From Streptococcus mitis (GTDB lineage: Bacteria > Bacillota > Bacilli > Lactobacillales > Streptococcaceae): a DNA stretch of 64,000 nucleotides. The translations under genes were made by a program, and so were the position numbers. How positions within the stretch are numbered: the first letter of the stretch is position 1; each line of letters opens with the position of its first letter. The notes beneath the pieces were generated by a model that was not told the DNA's origin, made no database searches, and saw only the letters and a list, made by a program, of their open reading frames with translations. Location: assembly GCA_001914195.1 (NCBI GenBank), contig MKYF01000033.1:1-64000 (forward strand), written 5' to 3'. Positions 6,849 to 17,031 of the stretch are shown here, in pieces.

Positions 6849-8249
6849 TTATTTGATCAATTCATAAATAGCTTCGGCATAGATTGCTGCTGCTCGGAAG
6901 AGATCGTCCAAGGCGATAAATTCATTAGCTTGGTGCATAGTATCAATTGAGTCTGGGAACATAGCACCGTAGGCAACCCCACGTTCGAGCAAGCGACCAA
7001 AGGTTCCACCACCGATGACTTGTTCATGACCTTGAAGACCAGTTTGTTTTTCATAAACATTCAACAAGGTTTGCACAAGTGGATCTTCCATTGGCACATA
7101 GTGAGGGGTGTGACCGTGTTCAGAAAGGCTAACAGAAGCAACTGGCAAGTTTTCAAGGATTGACTTGATTTGCTCTGGACTTGTTCCTTTTGGATAGCGG
7201 ATGTTAAGGGCAATGGTATTATCAGCGCTTGTTTCGTCAAAGCGGAAGACACCGGCATTCATAGAAAGGGCACCCATCTTTTCATCCACATGAGCAATCT
7301 TGAGATTTTCACCCTCATGGTCGTTCAAGAGAATTTTTCCAGCGATGTCAAGGTAATCTTTAGCCGGTCCAGCAAAGTCGAACTGGCTGAGGAAGAGGGC
7401 AAGGTAAGTCGCACCATTGACACCTGAAGCAGGCATAGCACCGTGGGCTGATTTACCAATAATCGTCACCTTGTATTGGCCAGCTTCTTCTTGGAGTTCT
7501 CCTCTAAGTTTGTGTTCTGCAACAAAGGCATCTAGTTTAGCTTGCAAGTCAGCCAAATCACCTGAAACGACTGCTGTTGCTGATTCTGGTACCATATTTT
7601 CACGTAAACCACCTGTAAAGCCGTGAAGACGGGCAGCACCTGCATTTTCACCTGCAAAGTGGAGGTATTCCGTGATATTTCCTTTTTCACCATTGATGAT
7701 AGGGAATTCAGCGTCTGGAGAGAAACCAAAGTCTGGTTTTGCAAGTCCTACGTGCTCGAAATAGTAGTCCATGTCTGCCCAGCCTGATTCTTCATCTGTT
7801 CCAACGATGAAACGAACTTTCTTAGAAGTTGGAAGTCCCAATTCTTTGATGATTTTCAAACCATAGTAACAAGCTGTTGTAGGTCCCTTGTCATCAGAAG
7901 CTCCACGCGCATAGAGGCGACCGTCTTTGATAGTTGGTGTGTAAGGGTCTGTGTCCCAACCGCTACCAGCTGGAACCACGTCCATGTGAGCAAAGATTCC
8001 GAGAACTTCTTCTCCATCACCAAACTCAAAATGTCCTGCGTAGTTGTCAACATTTTTAGTTAGGTAGCCATCGCGGTCTGCGATTTCAAGGAATTTTTCC
8101 AAGGCTTTTACCGGCCCAGGTCCAAATGGATGCTCAGCATCAGCCTTGCTGTCATCACGTTCTGAGTTGATTTCCAAAAGGCTAAACAAGTCAGCCAAGA
8201 GGTCTTCTTTGCGTTTTTCTACTTCTGCTGTAAAATCAATTGTTGTCAT
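6849..8249 (-). CDS. pepV: Dipeptidase PepV (M20 family)
   Basis: A cytosolic zinc dipeptidase that splits a broad range of dipeptides after oligopeptide uptake. The 466-aa protein has the M20 metal ligands His88 and Asp90 (FAHMDVVP), Asp119/Asp120 (GASDDKG) and the catalytic Glu153-Glu154 (GTDEESG). The start at 8249 (MTTIDFTAEV) follows a GAAAGAAGA ribosome site. An upstream in-frame start would overlap the nitroreductase gene. It lies 13 bp downstream of the nitroreductase gene, so read-through is likely. Confidence 0.93.
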   Translation of the reverse strand: MTTIDFTAEVEKRKEDLLADLFSLLEINSERDDSKADAEHPFGPGPVKALEKFLEIADRDGYLTKNVDNYAGHFEFGDGEEVLGIFAHMDVVPAGSGWDTDPYTPTIKDGRLYARGASDDKGPTTACYYGLKIIKELGLPTSKKVRFIVGTDEESGWADMDYYFEHVGLAKPDFGFSPDAEFPIINGEKGNITEYLHFAGENAGAARLHGFTGGLRENMVPESATAVVSGDLADLQAKLDAFVAEHKLRGELQEEAGQYKVTIIGKSAHGAMPASGVNGATYLALFLSQFDFAGPAKDYLDIAGKILLNDHEGENLKIAHVDEKMGALSMNAGVFRFDETSADNTIALNIRYPKGTSPEQIKSILENLPVASVSLSEHGHTPHYVPMEDPLVQTLLNVYEKQTGLQGHEQVIGGGTFGRLLERGVAYGAMFPDSIDTMHQANEFIALDDLFRAAAIYAEAIYELIK

Positions 8250-8262
8250 TTCTTTCTTCTTT

Positions 8263-8868
8263 CTATCTTTTCTCGATGATTTCATCTACTGGCAAGCGGT
8301 AGCTTGGTTCCAATTTTTCGTCTGTATAACCCACTGTAATCAAGAGTTCTGGGCGGAAACGGTCTTCAATTTCCAAAACCTCATTGACTTTTGATTTGTC
8401 AAATCCAAGGATCAAATTTGATCCGATTCCTTGGTCTGTAAGAGCCAGAACCAAATTCATAGCAACCAAACCTGCATTGAGGGCTAGGTAGTCGCTGACT
8501 TGTTGTTCATTGTAACGGGCAAATTCAGCAGGCAAATTCTTCATAAAGTATTGAAGTTGCTCTTCAGAAAAGTTATTAGCACCACCAACACGAGCAATCT
8601 TACGAGCGCGTTTAGCCAAATCTGTGTCTGTAAACAAGGCAATAGTTACAGGCGCTGATGATACCTGTTCAAAGTTTGAACCGTAAGCCAATTTTGCTAG
8701 TTCGGCATTTTTCTCACGAACCACCACAAATTTCCAAGGCTGGCTGTTGTGGGCGCTTGGAGCCAAGGTTGCAATTTCGATAGCCGTACGCACATCTTTT
8801 GGATCAACTGGCTTATCAGTGAAATGCTTAGTCGCATGACGTTTTTTATTTAATTCAAGAAATTTCAT
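8263..8868 (-). CDS. Nitroreductase-family FMN oxidoreductase
   Basis: The 201-aa protein starts MKFLELNKKRHATKHF and has the family motif APSAHNSQPWKFVVV near residues 36-50, where FMN is bound. Members reduce nitro compounds, quinones or flavins with NAD(P)H; the substrate is not deducible. A TAGAAT extended -10 (8901-8909) precedes it, and pepV follows directly. Confidence 0.9.
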   Translation of the reverse strand: MKFLELNKKRHATKHFTDKPVDPKDVRTAIEIATLAPSAHNSQPWKFVVVREKNAELAKLAYGSNFEQVSSAPVTIALFTDTDLAKRARKIARVGGANNFSEEQLQYFMKNLPAEFARYNEQQVSDYLALNAGLVAMNLVLALTDQGIGSNLILGFDKSKVNEVLEIEDRFRPELLITVGYTDEKLEPSYRLPVDEIIEKR

Positions 8869-8900
8869 AATCGATTTCCTTTTCTAATTCTACTGCTTCC

Positions 8901-8909
8901 ATTCTACCA
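8901..8909 (-). promoter_or_regulatory. Extended -10 promoter of the nitroreductase-pepV unit
   Basis: The minus strand reads TGGTAGAAT, with CTGCAA as a weak -35 17 bp further upstream. The same TGGTAGAAT occurs before rny. Confidence 0.5.
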
Positions 8910-9039
8910 TAATTTGAAAGAGCTTGCAGGGATTTTTCATGATTAAGATTTTTTATTACAGCCATAAAAAATATATATTAGTTCATCAAGAACATTTCTG
9001 ATAAACTAGCAGATGACTTTACATTTGAATGGAGACATT

Positions 9040-9840
9040 ATGAAAAAATTTAGCCTACTACTAGCCATCCTACCATTTTTGGTTGCCTGTGGAAATCAAG
9101 CTACACCTAAAGAGACTAACTCTCAAAAGACAATCGTCGTTGCTACAGCTGGCGATGTGCCACCATTTGACTACGAAGACAAGGGCAATCTGACAGGCTT
9201 CGATATCGAAGTTCTAAAGGCAGTAGATGAAAAACTCAGCGACTACGAGATTCAATTCCAAAGAACTGCTTGGGAGAGTATCTTCCCAGGACTTGATTCT
9301 GGTCACTATCAGGCTGCAGCCAACAACTTGAGTTACACAAAAGAGCGTGCTGAAAAATACCTTTACTCACTCCCAATTTCCAACAATCCCCTCGTCCTTG
9401 TCAGCAACAAGAAAAATCCTCTGACTTCACTTGACCAAATCGCTGGCAAAACAACGCAAGAAGATACCGGAACTTCAAACGCTCAATTCATCAATAACTG
9501 GAATCAAAAACACACTGATAATCCTGCTACTATCGATTTTTCTGGTGAAGATATCGGTAAACGAATCCTAGACCTTGCTAACGGAGAGTTTGATTTCCTA
9601 GTTTTTGACAAGGTATCCGTGCAAAAGATTATCAAGGACCGTGGCTTAGACCTTTCTGTGGTTGACTTGCCTTCTGCCGATAGCCCCAGCAACTATATCG
9701 TTTTCTCAAGCGACCAGAAAGAGTTTAAAGAGCAATTTGATAAAGCACTCAAAGAACTCTACCAAGACGGAACACTCGAAAAACTCAGCAATACCTATCT
9801 AGGTGGTTCTTATCTTCCAGATAAATCTCAGTTACAATAA
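9040..9840 (+). CDS. Amino acid ABC transporter substrate-binding lipoprotein
   Basis: A family-3 extracellular solute-binding protein (PBPb/SBP_bac_3) for a polar amino acid or cystine. The 266-aa protein begins MKKFSLLLAILPF with lipobox LVAC (Cys17). Conserved blocks are FDYEDKGNLTGFDIEVLKAV and the AANNLSYTKERAEKY segment. The start at 9040 has GGAG 7 bp before it; an in-frame ATG at 9013 lacks one. No ABC ATPase or permease gene adjoins it, so it is an orphan receptor that must use a permease encoded elsewhere. A BOX element overlaps its stop codon. Confidence 0.9.
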   Translation: MKKFSLLLAILPFLVACGNQATPKETNSQKTIVVATAGDVPPFDYEDKGNLTGFDIEVLKAVDEKLSDYEIQFQRTAWESIFPGLDSGHYQAAANNLSYTKERAEKYLYSLPISNNPLVLVSNKKNPLTSLDQIAGKTTQEDTGTSNAQFINNWNQKHTDNPATIDFSGEDIGKRILDLANGEFDFLVFDKVSVQKIIKDRGLDLSVVDLPSADSPSNYIVFSSDQKEFKEQFDKALKELYQDGTLEKLSNTYLGGSYLPDKSQLQ

Positions 9841-9954
9841 TACTCTTCGAAAATCTCTTCAAACCACGTCAGCTTTATCTGCAACCTCAAAGCTGTGCTT
9901 TGAGCAACCTACGTCTAGCTTCCTAGTTTGCTCTTTAATTTTCATTGAGTATAA
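9839..9954 (+). repeat. BOX element overlapping a stop codon
   Basis: It starts with boxA sequence (tactcttcgaaaatctcttc) and ends with boxC (gctctttaattttcattgag), about 116 bp, with a shortened centre. Its first bases overlap the TAA stop codon of the upstream binding-protein gene, so the element now supplies part of that gene's end. Confidence 0.85.
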
Positions 9955-9961
9955 GATATAC

Positions 9962-9991
9962 TAAAAGCGATTGGATCAGCCAATCGCTTTT
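9962..9991. terminator. Bidirectional terminator between convergent genes
   Basis: A 12-bp perfect stem AAAAGCGATTGG / CCAATCGCTTTT with a four-base loop lies between the converging binding-protein and phosphoesterase genes. Confidence 0.75.
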
Positions 9992-10019
9992 AGTTTGCAT
10001 TGGTTATTTTAGGAAACTT

Positions 10020-10853
10020 TTACAAAAAATCAAAAAAATCTTTCACATCTTCTACATACCCATGCTTTTCTATTAAGCTGGCTAATAATTCCAGATTGTG
10101 TCCCTGATAGTTGTCTTCTCTTCGTAGCTCTTCATACATTTCGATAAAGGGAAGTCCCTTGGATTTGGCCAATTCCAACTCCGCTTCGTAGTCATAAGCG
10201 ACTTTACGAAATAGGATATTTACCAATTCCCCATCTTCAACCTCTATCACGGCATACTGGGCACGGTGATTTTTTAACGCCTCCCAATTAAAATAGGGCA
10301 TGCCAATCGACCCTGGATTGATGATTTGTTGCCCTTGACTGCCATAACGAAGCAACTGCTTGTGAACATGACCATAGACTGCCACGTCAACTTCTTCATC
10401 TAGGAGTTGGTCAAATTTCTCTGTATCATTCTCAACTAGCAAGTCACCACCATAGTTCTTATTTGGCAAATTATGAGAGATAGAAAAGCGCAATCCGTCA
10501 ATTTCTTTCTTCTCCAGCAAAGGCAAGCTTCGTAGCCAGGCAATCGTTGCAGGATCCATTCGCTCCATCAAAAACTGGGTCATGCGCATTAACTGGATTT
10601 CTTGCGGATTTTCCAAACCGTATTGCCCATCCAAGACCTCCAGGACACAATCATCCCAATTCCCTCGAACACTTACCGTTATAGGAAGGTCCTTTAGCAG
10701 TGCGACTAAGTCATTTGCGCCTGGACCAGGAAGAAAAATATCTCCCAGAAGCCAATATTCACTGGCCCCTTGATTTTTAGCATCTACAATCACTGCTTCT
10801 AGCGCCGTCGCATTGCCATGAATATCTGATAAAATTGCGATTTTATGGTTCAT
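10020..10853 (-). CDS. Calcineurin-like metallophosphoesterase
   Basis: The 277-aa protein has the metallophosphatase motifs in order: DIHGN with Asp10 and His12, [11 protein letters not shown] with Asp38, the GNHD variant RGNWDD, SHNLP and GHVHKQ. YfcE/MJ0936-type members hydrolyse phosphodiesters with manganese. Its start overlaps the end of uvrC by 11 bp, which implies translational coupling. A role with UvrC in DNA metabolism is suggested only by that coupling. Confidence 0.85.
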   Translation of the reverse strand: MNHKIAILSDIHGNATALEAVIVDAKNQGASEYWLLGDIFLPGPGANDLVALLKDLPITVSVRGNWDDCVLEVLDGQYGLENPQEIQLMRMTQFLMERMDPATIAWLRSLPLLEKKEIDGLRFSISHNLPNKNYGGDLLVENDTEKFDQLLDEEVDVAVYGHVHKQLLRYGSQGQQIINPGSIGMPYFNWEALKNHRAQYAVIEVEDGELVNILFRKVAYDYEAELELAKSKGLPFIEMYEELRREDNYQGHNLELLASLIEKHGYVEDVKDFFDFL

Positions 10854-12690
10854 GATGATCTCCTTCTGTTTGATAATCTACTCTTTCTTCCGCCACTTGA
10901 GCTAATTTCTCTTCTTCCTGCGGGTTCAACTTTCTTTGCACAGCCTCTGCTACTGCTCTTGGTACTCCAACTCCGACAATCTCATCCACACTGGCTTCCT
11001 TGATTTTGGTCAAAGACTTGAAATGCTTCATGAGATTCTGCTTGCGTTTAGGTCCCAGACCTTCAATTCCATCCAGTTGTGATGAAAAGGAATTTTTTGA
11101 ACGCAGTTGGCGGTGGAAGGTGATGGCAAAACGGTGCACCTCATCTTGAATGCGTTGGAGGAGGAAAAATTCCTGAGAATTACGAGATAACTCCACCACC
11201 TCAAGCGGATCTCCAAAGAGCAATTCATGGGTTTGGTGCTTATCATTCTTTTGCAGACCTGCAATTGGAATGTCCAAGCCCAGCTCCTCTTGAATGACCT
11301 GCTTAGCAATATTGACCTGACCTTGCCCCCCATCAATCACAATCAAATCTGGCGGAGTCAAAGCCTCACGTTGTACTCGGCCATAACGTCTGCGGATAAC
11401 CTCACGCATACTAGCATAGTCATCTGGACCGACAACCGTTTTTATCTTGTACTTACGATAATCTTTCTTACTCGGTTTGCCATTGACAAAGACCACCATT
11501 GCTGAAACAGGACTAGTTCCCATGATGTTAGAGTTATCGAAGGACTCGATACGAACTGGGGTTGGGATTTGGAGTAAGCGTCCTAGATTTTCAATAGCCC
11601 CTTGGGTCTTTTCGACAGATTTCTCTAGCAGGTTGAATTTCTGCTCTAGGCTGACTCGAGCATTCTTTATAGCCAAATTGACCAGTTGCTTTTTCTCTCC
11701 ACGCTGGGGTTTGAGAATCTTGGAATCCACCAAGGCTTTAACGGCTTCTTCGTCAATATCCTGCGGAATCAGTACCTCATTGGGAACCAGGTGAGATTTT
11801 TCTTGATAGAACTGTCCCACATAGGTCAAGAAATCTTCGTCTGGATCATTGTAATAGGGGAAAAGATTGACATCGCGCTCAATAAGCTTGCCTTGGCGGA
11901 CAAAGAAAACCTGCACACACATCCAGCCCTTGTCCACATAGTATCCAAAGACATCACGGTTTTGGAGATCCTTAGCCATGACCCGTTGCTTGGTTCGAAG
12001 CGTTCCAATGGCCTGAATCAGGTCACGGTATTCCGCTGCACGTTCAAACTCCATACTTTGTGCTGCGGATGCCATCTTGCCCTTGAGGTCATCGATGATT
12101 TTGTCATCCTGTCCTTTTAAGAAGTCAGAAACCTCCTGAGCCATAGACTTGAAGTAGGCCTCATCCTTCTTACAGATAGTGTGGGCCATACATTGACCGA
12201 TATGGTAGTAAAAACAAACCTTAGACGGTGGATTAGTACACTTTCTAAAAGGGAAAATTCGATCCAGTAATCGCTTGATTTCATTGGCTGCCCCCACATC
12301 GGGGTAAGGTCCAAAATAAAGACCTCCATCCTTTTTGACCTGTCGGGTGATAATCAAACGAGGATAGCGTTCATTAGTGATTTTGATGAAGGGATAGGAC
12401 TTATCATCCTTGAGCATGATATTGTACTTGGGCTTGTTTTCCTTAATCAGGTTGATTTCTAGGAGAAGTGCCTCAATATTGGACTCCGTAACGATAAATT
12501 CAAAATCTACAATTTCAGACACCAAGGCCTCTGTTTTGGTATCATGACTTCCACGGAAATAAGACCGCACGCGGTTACGCAGGTTTTTAGCCTTTCCTAC
12601 ATAGATAATGGTGCCGTTTTTATCCTTGTGAATGTAACAACCAGGGCTGGTCGGCAAGAGCTCTAGTTTTGATTTAATCAAGTTGTTCAT
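10843..12690 (-). CDS. uvrC: Excinuclease ABC subunit C
   Basis: UvrC makes both incisions flanking bulky DNA lesions in UvrABC repair. The 615-aa protein has an N-terminal GIY-YIG domain ([16 protein letters not shown], residues 17-32), a UVR segment near residues 203-238, the UvrC RNase H-like endonuclease domain (SFDNSNIMG) and a C-terminal helix-hairpin-helix region. An extended -10 TGCTATAAT ends 7 bases before the ATG and no separate ribosome site is present, so the mRNA may be leaderless. The phosphoesterase gene is translationally coupled downstream. Confidence 0.97.
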   Translation of the reverse strand: MNNLIKSKLELLPTSPGCYIHKDKNGTIIYVGKAKNLRNRVRSYFRGSHDTKTEALVSEIVDFEFIVTESNIEALLLEINLIKENKPKYNIMLKDDKSYPFIKITNERYPRLIITRQVKKDGGLYFGPYPDVGAANEIKRLLDRIFPFRKCTNPPSKVCFYYHIGQCMAHTICKKDEAYFKSMAQEVSDFLKGQDDKIIDDLKGKMASAAQSMEFERAAEYRDLIQAIGTLRTKQRVMAKDLQNRDVFGYYVDKGWMCVQVFFVRQGKLIERDVNLFPYYNDPDEDFLTYVGQFYQEKSHLVPNEVLIPQDIDEEAVKALVDSKILKPQRGEKKQLVNLAIKNARVSLEQKFNLLEKSVEKTQGAIENLGRLLQIPTPVRIESFDNSNIMGTSPVSAMVVFVNGKPSKKDYRKYKIKTVVGPDDYASMREVIRRRYGRVQREALTPPDLIVIDGGQGQVNIAKQVIQEELGLDIPIAGLQKNDKHQTHELLFGDPLEVVELSRNSQEFFLLQRIQDEVHRFAITFHRQLRSKNSFSSQLDGIEGLGPKRKQNLMKHFKSLTKIKEASVDEIVGVGVPRAVAEAVQRKLNPQEEEKLAQVAEERVDYQTEGDHHEP

Positions 12691-12696
12691 AATTCC

Positions 12697-12705
12697 ATTA
12701 TAGCA
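12697..12705 (-). promoter_or_regulatory. Extended -10 promoter of uvrC, predicted leaderless
   Basis: The minus strand reads TGCTATAAT followed by GGAATT and then ATG. A start site seven bases after the -10 falls on the A of the start codon. Confidence 0.6.
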
Positions 12706-12733
12706 AAAAAGTAGGGAAAGATAGTCCCCTACT
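12705..12733 (-). terminator. Terminator overlapping the 3' end of the matrixin-like gene
   Basis: Stem AGTAGGG / CCCTACT (12710-12716 with 12727-12733) is followed on the minus strand by six T residues. The stem includes the stop codon of the upstream gene, and the T-run abuts the uvrC -10. Confidence 0.75.
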
Positions 12734-13430
12734 CATTGGTCTCATATAATTTTCGAAGTCTTTCAACATCCTCTTCCTGAATACCATAAAAGGAACCCGC
12801 AGGTTGCATGACAGACTTTTCATCTGTATGGTCCAAGCCAATCGCATGCCCCAACTCATGTTCTGCCGTATGGACAAGGCGCTCATAGGAATAGCCATAG
12901 TCTGGATTGGACAGATAATAGTGATTCAACCGCACCGTTACAGACAAGAATTGACCCGTTAAGAGATTGGTCTGACTTTCCGCCTCTCCTGCCACAGGAG
13001 TACCTCCGTCATTCATCTCCGTAGCCAAGATATCTGCCTTGCTGGACTCAGTCACAAGTTCAAAATGAAAGGCACCAGTTTGATTCCAGTTCTGAATTGC
13101 TTCTAAATATGCCTCTTGAAAGCGTGAATCCATCTGCGGATCCAAGTAAATACGAGCAGAAGCCTGTGGCCATCTTCCTTCAGAATGCTGGTGGCTATCT
13201 GTCTGGTTCAACTTAGGCAGTTGCCCTGTTCTTTCCCATTGGTCGATACTTTGTTGACCAATTTTTACTGACCGTTCTGCTTGCTTCAGCGCCCCTTGAA
13301 AATCCCCGTTCAGATACCAGAGAAATCCAAAAGCAAGAGTACATAAAAGCAAAACAATCCAAACCAGACGCCAAAACAAACGCCAAATAAAATAAAAGAA
13401 AGCCCCTATCAAACGAAAAAGCCAACGCAT
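12729..13430 (-). CDS. Membrane-anchored matrixin-like metalloprotease (M10/M57 type)
   Basis: The 233-aa protein has an N-terminal hydrophobic anchor (residues about 8-40), a linker and a metzincin domain. The zinc motif [11 protein letters not shown] has His191, His195 and His201 with Glu192 as catalytic base, and SVMQP (Met208) is the Met-turn. The expected topology puts the protease outside the membrane. The start at 13430 (MRWLFRLIG) has GGAGAG just before it; a TTG seven codons upstream lies within that region. Substrate unknown. It lies downstream of murMN, which may mean an envelope role, but this is weak evidence. Confidence 0.82.
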   Translation of the reverse strand: MRWLFRLIGAFFYFIWRLFWRLVWIVLLLCTLAFGFLWYLNGDFQGALKQAERSVKIGQQSIDQWERTGQLPKLNQTDSHQHSEGRWPQASARIYLDPQMDSRFQEAYLEAIQNWNQTGAFHFELVTESSKADILATEMNDGGTPVAGEAESQTNLLTGQFLSVTVRLNHYYLSNPDYGYSYERLVHTAEHELGHAIGLDHTDEKSVMQPAGSFYGIQEEDVERLRKLYETNE

Positions 13431-13508
13431 ATCTCTCCACCTTTCTAGCAAATAAAGTCTATTTTACTAAAACAAGCTGAAAGAAAGCTAAATACTGGCT
13501 TTTTCATC

Positions 13509-14741
13509 TTAACGTCCTAATATTTTTTTGAATAACTGAATAGCTTTGTATTTTAAAGGCGATGGATGATAACGGAAAGTACCTGCTTTACGTACAATAT
13601 AGCCATTAAAATTTTGTTTAAAACGCAAAACACCATCACTACCATCAAAAATCCCCTGAATGCCTAGGAAGTTGTATTTAGGTATTCCACGTTTTATGCT
13701 TTCCAACATAACATATTTTTGAAGCAGTGCAGGGGCATAAAACTTATTAAACTCAGTGTAAGAACCACTAAAGAGATAAGTCGTTTCCTGAGGCATATAA
13801 ACAAATAAACTCCCGGCTAAAACAATATCTTCTTCTCCATATTTTTCAATCAAGTCTCGCGCTTCTGCTTTTCGAACTTCAAACGTTTCAAATTGACTAG
13901 AATATTCTCTCAGTTGATTTTGTTTTTTCTCAGAATGAGGATTTTTACTCAAATCAAGTCGCAACTTGTCCAAGATTTCTTCTAGTTTACTTTGTTCACC
14001 TTGCAATTTGCTCATATAGTCCGAAAAATTCAAGGTTGCTATGAGAAACTCCGCTTGTTCTCCAAATGAATCATAAAAGTGCTCATAGTATTCTAAACTT
14101 TTATCACTGTATTCTCTACGTTCAGAGGTTTCTTTTGTTATATTCTTAAAAATCGATAGTTCTTCACGTTGTAACTTTTTCAACCGAATGCCAAACGTTT
14201 CAGCCTTTTTCACCAAGGGTTTACCCTTTTTGCTAAAACTTTTAAGCAAATTCTTTTCAGTTAATTCAGTCAAATCTTTATAGTATAACCAATCTGGTTC
14301 TCCACCTGGATAACCTCTTGTCAAGCCATCAAATTGATAACCTAAATCAGTTAAACCTTGAATGATACTTTTTTTCTCAGTATCTATTGGATTACCTTCA
14401 CTATCAAAAGTTTGATAAGTTTCATAAGGTTTTACAAGCAACTCTAATACACCATTTTGCTTGGCATATTCTTTTAACTCCGCATAAAAAACTGGAAGAG
14501 CATCTTGTTGGGTATAAATCGGCCCCGAATTGATCTCCATATGCAGGCCACCCAGCATGGGCAAGCTATAAACCAGAGCTGCAACTTGAATTTCTCCTTC
14601 TTGTTTCAAAGCTAGATAAACAATTCGAGCTCCTCTTTTTTCTAACAAGTCCCCCATCTGGACCGATTGCATAAAGGAACGAGAAGAAACCTGATCAGAA
14701 TAAGCCTGAAACTCTTCTTTCGTGAGTGTAATTAGTGCCAT
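13509..14741 (-). CDS. murN: MurN, aminoacyltransferase adding the second residue of the peptide cross-bridge
   Basis: MurN is a FemX/FemAB-family enzyme that uses aminoacyl-tRNA to add alanine as second residue of the dipeptide branch on lipid II lysine. The length is 410 aa, equal to pneumococcal MurN as I recall. The two GNAT-like subdomains are interrupted by a long charged helical hairpin (residues about 240-310), the tRNA-binding coiled coil of Fem proteins. It follows murM by 4 bp. Loss of murMN in pneumococcus abolishes branching and penicillin resistance. The pair is visibly more AT-rich than the surrounding genes. Confidence 0.9.
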   Translation of the reverse strand: MALITLTKEEFQAYSDQVSSRSFMQSVQMGDLLEKRGARIVYLALKQEGEIQVAALVYSLPMLGGLHMEINSGPIYTQQDALPVFYAELKEYAKQNGVLELLVKPYETYQTFDSEGNPIDTEKKSIIQGLTDLGYQFDGLTRGYPGGEPDWLYYKDLTELTEKNLLKSFSKKGKPLVKKAETFGIRLKKLQREELSIFKNITKETSERREYSDKSLEYYEHFYDSFGEQAEFLIATLNFSDYMSKLQGEQSKLEEILDKLRLDLSKNPHSEKKQNQLREYSSQFETFEVRKAEARDLIEKYGEEDIVLAGSLFVYMPQETTYLFSGSYTEFNKFYAPALLQKYVMLESIKRGIPKYNFLGIQGIFDGSDGVLRFKQNFNGYIVRKAGTFRYHPSPLKYKAIQLFKKILGR

Positions 14742-14745
14742 ATAC

Positions 14746-15966
14746 TTACTTTCTATGTTTTTTTCTTAATGTTTTACGGAAATCAAGAGCAAGTCTTAAC
14801 AGAGGATAGAGAGGATGGATAGGCATTGTAAATTCACCCAAATATTCTTCAATCGTTGGATTAAATTTTTCCTTAAAATGATAAAGTCCACCATTGAGAG
14901 AGTTTTCAACACCACCTAAATTTTGCCACAACATACCTCGCTCAAAGGCATAGCGAGCCGTTTCATACCAAGTTAAAATTGGTGCATTGTAACGTTTAAA
15001 ATCATCATCCATACCAGCATATAGATTGACAGAGGTAATACCAAATTCCAAACTCAAAGTAGCCGCTAAGGGAATGTTTGATTTTCCCATATTCATATAT
15101 CCCTGCAAGAAATCTATTTCCTCTTCTAAACGTTCTTTTTCTTTTATATTTTCCTGAATTTTTGAAGGTTTGGTGGCATCATTAAATTTTTCTGCAACTA
15201 CTCTATTTTTTTCTAACTGTTCCTCTAATTCTCTTAAACGCTTAGAAACATCCAAACTCGTTAGCGTGATATAAGAATCTTCTTTAAAGTTATCTAATAA
15301 TTTTTTATAATAGGTTTCATTTCTTAAATGAATCTCTTTTCGCTTCTCAGTTTTTTTCATCAACTCCGAAAATGAATCTAATAGTTCCAGTCCACCATAT
15401 TGAATCTCAAGCCCTTTATTTCGTGCTGTTCGGATAGCTTGCCTCGTTGATTTAGAAAGTTTATCTTCTTCAAAATTTTCCTTATATATTTTCGCCTGAA
15501 TACGAGGCTGAATGGTGTCATCCATCTCGGTTGTCCGCCCAGACCATTTCACTCCTAATTGCCCTAAAATCTCAACAATAGCAAGATTTTCAGGATATTC
15601 TATCTTATCTTGATTGACCAAATATTGAGATAGACAAATACTTGGATCGAAAGTCACAAAAACCGCTCTCTTACTGCGAGCATAAGACTTAATGGACTGC
15701 AGGACAAACTTTAAAAGTTCTATATCCCTGTAATCCAATATAGGACCTCTTGGAATATAAAACATTTTATAGCCTAAAGGCAGAGATTTTATAAGAATAC
15801 TTGCAACAGCTACCAATTCTTCATTTTTATAAAATCCTAATCGTTCATTTCCCCAATTATCTTTTATATTTGCCCAAGAACTACTCTGTAATAAATTAAC
15901 TTGTGGATGTTGAATAACAAATGCATCATGTTCTTGTTTAGAAATCCCTATTTTATAATTAAACAT
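14746..15966 (-). CDS. murM: MurM, aminoacyltransferase adding the first residue of the peptide cross-bridge
   Basis: MurM adds serine or alanine from aminoacyl-tRNA to the lysine side chain of lipid II. The length is 406 aa, equal to recalled pneumococcal MurM. It shows the Fem fold with a central helical hairpin (residues about 240-290, rich in E, K and L) and the C-terminal motif ARYAFERGMLWQNLGG. It is the first gene of the murMN operon. Pneumococcal alleles of murM are known to be mosaic and to affect beta-lactam resistance; whether this allele is mosaic needs an alignment. Confidence 0.9.
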   Translation of the reverse strand: MFNYKIGISKQEHDAFVIQHPQVNLLQSSSWANIKDNWGNERLGFYKNEELVAVASILIKSLPLGYKMFYIPRGPILDYRDIELLKFVLQSIKSYARSKRAVFVTFDPSICLSQYLVNQDKIEYPENLAIVEILGQLGVKWSGRTTEMDDTIQPRIQAKIYKENFEEDKLSKSTRQAIRTARNKGLEIQYGGLELLDSFSELMKKTEKRKEIHLRNETYYKKLLDNFKEDSYITLTSLDVSKRLRELEEQLEKNRVVAEKFNDATKPSKIQENIKEKERLEEEIDFLQGYMNMGKSNIPLAATLSLEFGITSVNLYAGMDDDFKRYNAPILTWYETARYAFERGMLWQNLGGVENSLNGGLYHFKEKFNPTIEEYLGEFTMPIHPLYPLLRLALDFRKTLRKKHRK

Positions 15967-16184
15967 TTATATACCTTTCTCGTAATAATTACTTTACTTA
16001 TAGTGTACATCCTACTACTTCTCAGTCATATACTACGCAAATATTCACTTGGATAATAATTTTCTTGATAAAATTCTCTCTTACAACTATTATCTTTCTA
16101 CTATTTTACTACTTTCACTTGAAAAGTCTAGCGAAAACAAATTTTCATTTCATTTTGAAATATTAAAGTGATTATTTTCAAAAA
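15967..16184. other. AT-rich murM upstream region
   Basis: This 218-bp stretch between estA and murM is very AT-rich. It holds no convincing gene or strong terminator. On the minus strand several weak TATA-like sequences could serve as a murM promoter, none with a good -35, so estA read-through into murMN is possible. Confidence 0.4.
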
Positions 16185-17015
<831 letters not shown>

Positions 17016-17031
17016 CTATTTATTTCAACAA

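Noticed and set aside
10843..12690. UvrC GIY-YIG domain as evidence of a homing endonuclease
   Set aside because: The domain order and length are those of UvrC.
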